Of a stretch of 64,000 nt of DNA, positions 57,329 through 64,000 are shown piece by piece; positions within the stretch are counted from its first letter, which is position 1; each line of letters opens with the position of its first letter. This DNA comes from Boswellia sacra (taxonomy: Eukaryota > Streptophyta > Magnoliopsida > Sapindales > Burseraceae). Location: positions 1,612,001 through 1,676,000 of the forward strand of contig SNVD02010473.1 in NCBI GenBank assembly GCA_013180625.2. The letters run 5' to 3'. The notes under the pieces were generated by a model that searched no databases, was not told the DNA's origin, and worked only from the letters and a program-made list of their open reading frames with translations. The translations under genes were made by a program, and so were the position numbers.

Positions 57329-60300
57329 TTACTGGCTCAGCTCTTTAGTGTTTCCTTCTACACGCATGATCTCAGCTTTCAGTTCTTGCAAAGTAGCTTC
57401 CCTAGATTTCTTTGTCTCACTATAACCGGCATTATCTATCAAACTCGAAAGATGCTTCAAACAAGAAAGATATTCCGCCTTTGCTTGGGGAGAATCACTT
57501 ATTGACTTCTGAGTTTCAAACTGCACAAAATGTAATTCTAATTAATAATTATTTTCAAATCCAGCATACACAAAAGATATAAGAACATTCATTCTGTAAA
57601 TAAACTTTTATTATTTACCAAAGCATTTACAAAATTTATCACTATAGTCCAACAAATACTTACTATGTCAATTTTTTGTTTTTTAACATACATTTTTGAG
57701 TGAAAATCAACAGTGTCAAAGAGCTTTCGTAGAATTGTTTGAAAACAAAAGGATGAATAAAGTCTCTTCCCAGGGGCTAGGCCCGAAAGAAAAATCTGAG
57801 AGTGAATTAGAGACATTTTCTCAGAAGAATCAAGATGCAAGAAGAAAGTGAAGTCACTTGTTTAAGCCAAGCAGTCGTAGAGACCTAGTTCTAGTAGTTA
57901 AAAAGTCAGAAGACTTCAGAATAACTAAACTCTGAGATGTTTCTGAGAAAAGTTACAAGTTTTTTCAACTTTCAAGGTCATAAGAATCTTACTGCAAATA
58001 TTTTATCAATTATATTTCAACCACTTTTGGCGATTTGCTTCTTTTGCCAAATCATTTAATGCTATATTTTCTCTTGCAGACAGGCTTGTAGCAAAGACTA
58101 TAGATATAGACCAAGCAAACTATAATGCCATGAAATTATTCATGTGATGAACGTAAAAGGGAACATGATTGAAGCAACCAAGTTTGAGAGGTCATCTAAT
58201 GCAATCTCACCTCTTTGTAAGCGGAAATGCATTCAAAAAGTGCATTTTCAGCTTCTTGACTAGGCAAATTTTCATCCTGCATTATATAAGAAATATAAAC
58301 ATGGTTTACGAAATCATGACAAGAACATTTAATAAGATAAATTAAACCACTGTATCATTTCTTCCTAATCCATATGATCAAGAAAAATAAGCAGTTTAGA
58401 CTTCTAGAACAATATTTATTTTTGTTATGCATCTCATGTTAGGCTGAACAAGTGATTGTCGATAGGGCATGTTCTTAAAATATTAAAATCGCAGAAATCT
58501 TAGAAGAAAATGCTCAAAGTTTAAAAGGGTAATTGCTTTCTAAAATGTTTTTAAACTTCTGAGAGGAGAACAGATATGCCTTGGATACAGATATAATTAC
58601 AAGGTTTCAACACATTCAAGTTTACAAAAGGTAAGACACCGGAATGAGTGGTATAGTAATTTCACAATTAAACGGTAGCTTTTTGATAGTTTACTCTCTC
58701 ATAATTTAAAGAAATTCATACCCCCAATTTATGTATATGTGTGTGTCTATGTATGTAATTGATAGGCCCCCAATCAGATTCACCTATACTAGACGCCACC
58801 AAAATAAGAAGTGAGGGGCAAAGATGTGAACTCAGCATATTTGAGGGAGATTCTCTTTTATCTTTCTGTTATTGCTGTGCTGTTTGGGGGCTGTGGAAGT
58901 TAGTTATTTTGTTGCCTAGGGAAATGTGAAGTTGGTTACAGAATATAAGAAACGTGGAGGGAATAGAGAAGGGATGACTACTGAATAATTTGTTGATTGT
59001 TGTTTTTCGTGGGAGAGCTGGCATGACTCTTGAATTTCCTGCCAAACACTCCATTAAAACTCTATTTTCATCTTCAATTGGCTTGCCTACTGTCTCTAAT
59101 TCAATTCAGCTCCTAAAACTTTGCTCAAGCTACAGTGAGGTGTGTGTGTGAGTGAAGTCAGAACTTATCAGTAATATGTGTGTGTGTGTGTGTGTCTATG
59201 TAAGTATGTAATATATATATATATATATATACACTACAAGACAATTTTACAATATGAGAAGGATAATAACAGAAGCTATGGACCATATGAGGACAACCTC
59301 ATTTCTGTCCCAAATCTACAGCCCTATCCAAGGATCTAAATACACCTAGTATTAATACTTCCAAAAACAAATACTATCTAGCCTTTAAATAATAAGAGCT
59401 GTAAATGATGAGGAATTCTTTTTTGAAGTATAAATTTACATGTGCACATCCTCAGAATCTGAGTATATTATAATATGTAACTAGGTTAAGAAAAATGTTG
59501 CCCTATAGTCACATTGAAGTCCAGCAGCTCTATGGACCAGCAGTTAAATTATCATTAGAAATATATACTAACCCTTGTCTGTTGTAATTCTTGCTTTGTA
59601 ATCTCCAAAAGCCCCAGAGCTTGAAGTGACTGTAACTGCAGGCACAACCATAGTCCATCATTTTGTATTGAGAGATGTCTTCCCGCATTCCAAGTACACA
59701 CTTGATAATGTCATAAATTAGTATGTATATATCCTTAAGTGTCCAAATTAATATCTATTTATATACTTATTTTGTTTCCACATTCAGCGATTATTTTTTA
59801 CAACAAGGCTAGAAAACCAAACCAGCTTTTCTAGCAGAAATTGGGTGAGAACTACAGCAGCTAATGCTCTTGCCAATATGGGACATCCAAGATATTCATA
59901 ATTGGTTGAAGTTTCTGACACAGATGTATAGTCATAAAAATGTATAATTCATGAGCTCTGCACACATGTATAAATAAATTTTCATTTACCAGAAACAAAT
60001 ACTCTCAGTTTATAAAGACAGCAGCTAAAATCAATATGAAATTAAAGCATTTCACAACAAATAACTAAAACAAATATTATCAGAAACTCTAAAGCAGAGG
60101 GTACCACTTGTTTGACTACCAATACTAAATCGAAATTTCAAGTAAAACAGAATTATTTACAAGAGCTGACCAGGATGACAAATGCAGCACGCCCATCTCT
60201 CATAGCTCCTCCATAGACTTCATAACTGTGCTTGTAGCCTTTCTGTCTCATCAATGTACTTAAAACATGTCGAGCAATCCTACCATGGAGAGAGAACTGC

Positions 60301-61346
60301 TTATTACTATTATGAAAAATCTATACAACATCTAGATGAAGAACTAGCAAATCTGAACTAAATTCAAGCATCTTGAATTTGTCAAAAAAAGCGTCAATTA
60401 TTAAAATCAATGACTTCATTATGATTAATTCAGATCTAAATGAATGAAACATGCTGGAGCACTAAGTGGCTAAGGATCTTTGTTTACTAGTTAATAGAAA
60501 ACTGACAATGAACTAGAGGACACAGAAATGGTTGTATAAAATTAAGTCAAATGTACTGCTGAGTCCTGAGAATCACATATGGACGATTTTCAAGAAGCAT
60601 AGACAACCCCTCTGTCTTTTGAGTTGGATACCCATTCTTCCAACAAATGGTATGCCAAACCTTAGAACATCATAATACAGAATAATTAGCAACCCAAACA
60701 AGAAGGAAGACAACCACTTCCTCCACCAAGGGTCTTGCCCAAGGGTGCACATTATTGAGTATCGAGAGGAACCACACTAAGTAGATAAAGGTCTTGGGGT
60801 TAAGAAGGAGAATGAGTCTTCCATCCGATAGGGATAGACTTTTAGGCTGGATACTCGAATCACCCAACACTTGTAAATGACACAAAAAAGCATCCCCAGA
60901 AGGTAAAATCTACCATCAAGTATTAGAGCCACAGGATAAAAACTGTTACTATATTGTGCTATATACACGGTTATTCACTAATTTTGGTTTTAAATGAAAA
61001 CTTTTGCCCAAAATTCTTGTATGACCCTGGACTGGCTTCGGACAATGTAGCTCAGAAGAGGGCATTGTCAAAAACTCTTGAGAATAGCTGAAATCAATGA
61101 ATAACAGAGGGCCAGAGTGGAAAGCGTTGTTTGCCTTCTATTCATATAAAAACAAGAAAGCACTGACCACAGAAAAAATTGGTTTGAAAAAAAAAAAAAA
61201 AAGAAAAAGAAAACAAAAACTTAAGTTGCCAAAGCATGGAACATTCATATGGTGCGAAATTTGTAGCATATAGAGTACTAATTCAAAAGGAGTCATCACA
61301 GAAAATTTTTCATATGCAGTAAAAACCATTCCTCCCTTCACCCATT

Positions 61347-61390
<44 letters not shown>

Positions 61391-62998
61391 GCTTGATTAC
61401 ACAGTTTAATTATCTACATAATACAATTAACTAACCTTGTTGAATTGTCTAAAAGTTCTTTGGCCCGATGAAGCTCAGCAATTGCTTCAGAAGCATGCTT
61501 CTTCCTCAATTGGTCAACATTTAGCATTACTACTCTAGCAATTTGAAGCATGTTGCCACTAATCTGCCTCATTGATAACAGTAACAAGAAGAAGAAGATT
61601 ACCAAATCTGAGTGAAATACAATAGATAGGAAAAAACACCAAAATTTCAAAAAACAGATTGTGTATTTAAAATTATATTAAATATAATGGTTTCATCTAA
61701 TAATATTGCATAAAATATTCACAGAAAATGTAAATATTATAGACATGCTGCAGCAACCACAAACAAGATACCAGAGTTAAACTTGAATATAATATGATAT
61801 TAATGAAAAAAGAAAACAAAAATAATTAAGTGCATATATTCTACTTAAGAGTTTCAAAATATAATAGAAAAATGTAAAGAGGAAATAGATTACAATGCAT
61901 AGTTTTCATGATAACTTTTGAATAACTCTATAATTTATAGTCTTTGAGTATTGTGAGTCGAACCTTTTCTATTGACTAATTGTTTATAATTAAAACTGAC
62001 ATCAAACTTAAAATAATCATGTAAAAATTATTACTTTACCCTTAACTATTGGTTAAGTGTGTGTAATCAATAGTAGACCCATGAATCCTGATCGTGGACT
62101 ATTATAATGATTTGCCACTTATATAAATCTCCTTTTTCGTAAATTCCCACAAAAATTGATCTTGTTGGAGCTCAAATACTATTGCTTAAAACTTTTGGCA
62201 ATTGGTAACCTAATATGATATCATAGCCAATTGAATAAGTGATCTTGCGTTTAAATCCCCTGTATATTAACTAAATATTTATAGTAATGCCAACAAATTT
62301 TGTTTGTGTCAAAAAATAATTCCATTGTGTTAATTAAGTAATAATGAATTGTGTTCCCATTAACATTTGGTCCATGGATAAGGTGCAAATGAGGTGTGTG
62401 TTAGAACTTAAATTCCATTGTCGGACCTTTACATATAAGCTTAAGCTTTTGGGTCAAGTATTAATTTGATAAGTTTACATGGTTCCAAAACAGTTTTCCT
62501 TTTGTAATTCATTTGTGTTCAAGAGTAAACCCTCTTTCTATACACTATAATTCAAGTGAATTCTACCTTATATCAAAAGATCATTTCTCTCTCTCACTCT
62601 CTATTTCTACTCACTCTTGCTTTGATTAGACCAAGTTTGTGTTATATCAAAGAACCAAGATAAATGGAACACATGAAAAGAAACAATTATAGATCATAAT
62701 GTTTCATCAACATGATATCACGTCTTTCTCATCATCATTTTAGGAGTTGAATGTGTCAAAACAGCAAACCTGAATATGATTTGGCGGAAGTAAGCTTTTC
62801 CGAGCTTCAAGACACCTATAGGGAAATACATAAGAAATTTGTTTCATTTTAAACCATTAGATAAACCGCTTCAGTCGATCATTCATTACTCAATGATTAC
62901 CTTTCAAAAAGTTCTTGGGCTTCTCTTAAATCCCCAGTTGATTTAAAGGTATGGGCCAGCCCTTCAGCAGCAATTACAGTGTCCAAAGAATTCCATCC
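57329..62998 (-). CDS. Tetratricopeptide-repeat protein, C-terminal seven exons
   Basis: Seven exons join in frame with GT-AG borders: 62998-62901, 62815-62770, 61563-61436, 60279-60171, 59635-59573, 58276-58211 and 57520-57329, together 702 nt (233 residues and stop). The first two encode a TPR-type helix pair (EGLAHTFKSTGDLREAQELFERCLEARK with the characteristic G-L-EA-ELFER pattern), like kinesin-light-chain-type repeats. Later exons are helical: DQLRKKHASEAIAELHRA, then MRDGRAAFVILLQSL, ending KELSQ. TPR proteins act as binding scaffolds; the partner is unknown and I do not recognise a named orthologue. The exon at 62998 begins in codon phase 0, so more exons lie upstream, beyond a long intron or the window edge. 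Confidence 0.85.
59176..59231. repeat. (TG)n and (TA)n microsatellites in an intron
   Basis: Ten TG units at 59176-59195 and about eleven TA units at 59210-59231, inside the TPR gene intron between 58277 and 59572. Confidence 0.88.
61348..61391. repeat. (TC)n(AC)n microsatellite in an intron
   Basis: About 16 TC units followed by six AC units, inside the TPR gene intron between 60280 and 61435. The apparent ERERER reading frame on the minus strand is a by-product. Confidence 0.9.
62163..62500. repeat. LTR-tail-like fragments in an intron
   Basis: aaaacttttggcaattgg with tgatatcatagcc (near 62190-62235), and cttaagcttttgggtcaag (near 62440), resemble the LTR-tail and primer-site wording seen at 32180-32230. 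Both pieces are short and no element can be bounded. Confidence 0.3.
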
Positions 62999-64000
62999 CT
63001 GTCTTACAAAGTTGCTACAATGGTAGGTAAACCGTGATGACATGTATATATATAAACGGATACATATAAAGAGGTTATAACAACTCAGCATGCTGATAAC
63101 TCATAACATTCTTCTAGAAATACAATAGACAAGACGTAAAATCAATGTCCAGAACTATAACAGACATCATGTAAAATTAATGTGATCAAAGTGCCAAATT
63201 GCACAAATTTCCAATCAGCTTAGGTTGGTCAAAATATTTGCACAATCTTGATGTTCTGCTAGAACTGGAGATTTATCAACATCTCAAGGTCAACATAAAA
63301 AGTTCATCCTAAATTGTATACTTACTGTTATAAAAGAAAAGGTTCCTAAAACCACCTTTACAATGTCCAATTTACTGTACCAACACTTTAGCTTCAAAAT
63401 TAAAGTCAAACTGAATACAGATTGTCGAAATAGCATATTATGATCCTGTTAATCTCTGAAAAATTTTTGTACACGAGCACACGCTTAAATCTCAGTAAAC
63501 CTATACAATCGCAATGGCTCACCTCTAAATATCAAAAAAGAATGAAGAAATTTACCTTTCATGATCTTGTGCTTCTTTTTCCTTAAGTATGCTCATCTTA
63601 CATAAGTAAATCCCTCTTAACTCTTTCAAAGATTATTTTCCTCTGTTTTTTTGTCTCTCTAATAACCTTGTTGGCCATAATTCAGATTCTATTCTTTACC
63701 TTTAGATATATTTTGTTAGTTATTTTATTTAAGTATTTTTAATTAATTGTTTAATAGGTTAAAGAAAATTGCACTTAATAAAATACTACAATTAATTTAT
63801 TTTAGTTGGAATGGATTGGAGTCGAATGTATCTCATATTAGATTAAATTCAATAAAATCCTTCTGGTTTCGAATGTATGAACACCCCTAGCAAAGTCCGA
63901 CAAAAAATAAAAAAGCGAATTCAAATACTTTAGAAGCAGAAGATTAAAAGATAATTTAAAAGAAAACCAAACGTTAATGTTGCAGGTCCTACATGTTCTT
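62999..64000. other. Probable intron or 5' flank of the TPR gene
   Basis: No exon fits in phase with 62998. A minus-strand stretch near 63600-63555 ends in a donor-like gaaag|gtaaat but leaves two bases of a codon and cannot join. The sequence gaacacccctag near 63880 resembles the terminus of the hAT-like element at 19711, without a partner terminus in the window. Confidence 0.4.

Noticed and set aside
60600..60968. Minus-strand frames in a TPR gene intron
   Set aside because: Short overlapping frames without domain or splice-compatible borders.
63555..63605. Minus-strand exon candidate (MSILKEKEAQDHE) for the TPR gene
   Set aside because: It has a donor-like end, but its phase cannot join the exon at 62998; a direct join gives a stop.

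Overview
This is nuclear DNA of a flowering plant, most likely a dicot. It is AT-rich, carries split genes with GT-AG introns, and holds plant LTR retrotransposons of both superfamilies, hAT-type miniature elements and plant-specific families (DUF247, GEX1, plant CENP-V/GFA proteins). I cannot name the genus from sequence alone.

Positions 1 to about 47,500 are a transposon-filled DUF247 (UPF0481) cluster. One long DUF247 reading frame survives (10250-11491, minus strand), but it lacks a local ATG. A second, nearly full-length copy carries two frameshifts (36675-37916, minus). At least three C-terminal minus-strand relics (4390, 35345, 43640), one N-terminal stub (41951-42006) and one scattered plus-strand copy (20755-33090, partly duplicated at 17880-18057) complete the cluster. 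Mobile elements have repeatedly cut these genes. A 10.6-kb Ty3/gypsy chromovirus-type element (21511-32146, 5-bp duplication TCAAT) splits the plus-strand copy. A 3.1-kb LTR element without gag-pol (44141-47256, duplication AATAT) splits the relic at 43640. A decayed Ty1/copia element (about 5070-10068) lies between a relic and the long frame. A 5'-truncated copia (38599-41944) abuts the N-terminal stub. Two hAT-like miniature elements with 8-bp duplications (1796-2563, 18903-19711), a miniature element nested in the gypsy 3' LTR (29249-29912), and a tandem segmental duplication (16517-18427 / 18428-21300) carrying a long fold-back repeat add further layers.

Positions 47,500-64,000 are ordinary genic DNA. 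Two tandem single-domain GFA/CENP-V genes (50332-50748 and 51826-52245, plus) are followed by a complete six-exon GEX1/Brambleberry/KAR5-type karyogamy gene (52557-54869, minus; 610 residues after splicing). A tetratricopeptide-repeat gene follows (57329-62998, minus); seven 3' exons are visible and its 5' end lies beyond them. A G-rich, quadruplex-type tract lies about 0.8 kb upstream of GEX1.

No tRNA, rRNA or CRISPR array was recognised. No wholly new system is evident. The most interesting content is the layered decay of the DUF247 cluster, the intact LTR elements with clean target duplications, the hairpin-forming repeats, and the missing start codon of the one long DUF247 frame.
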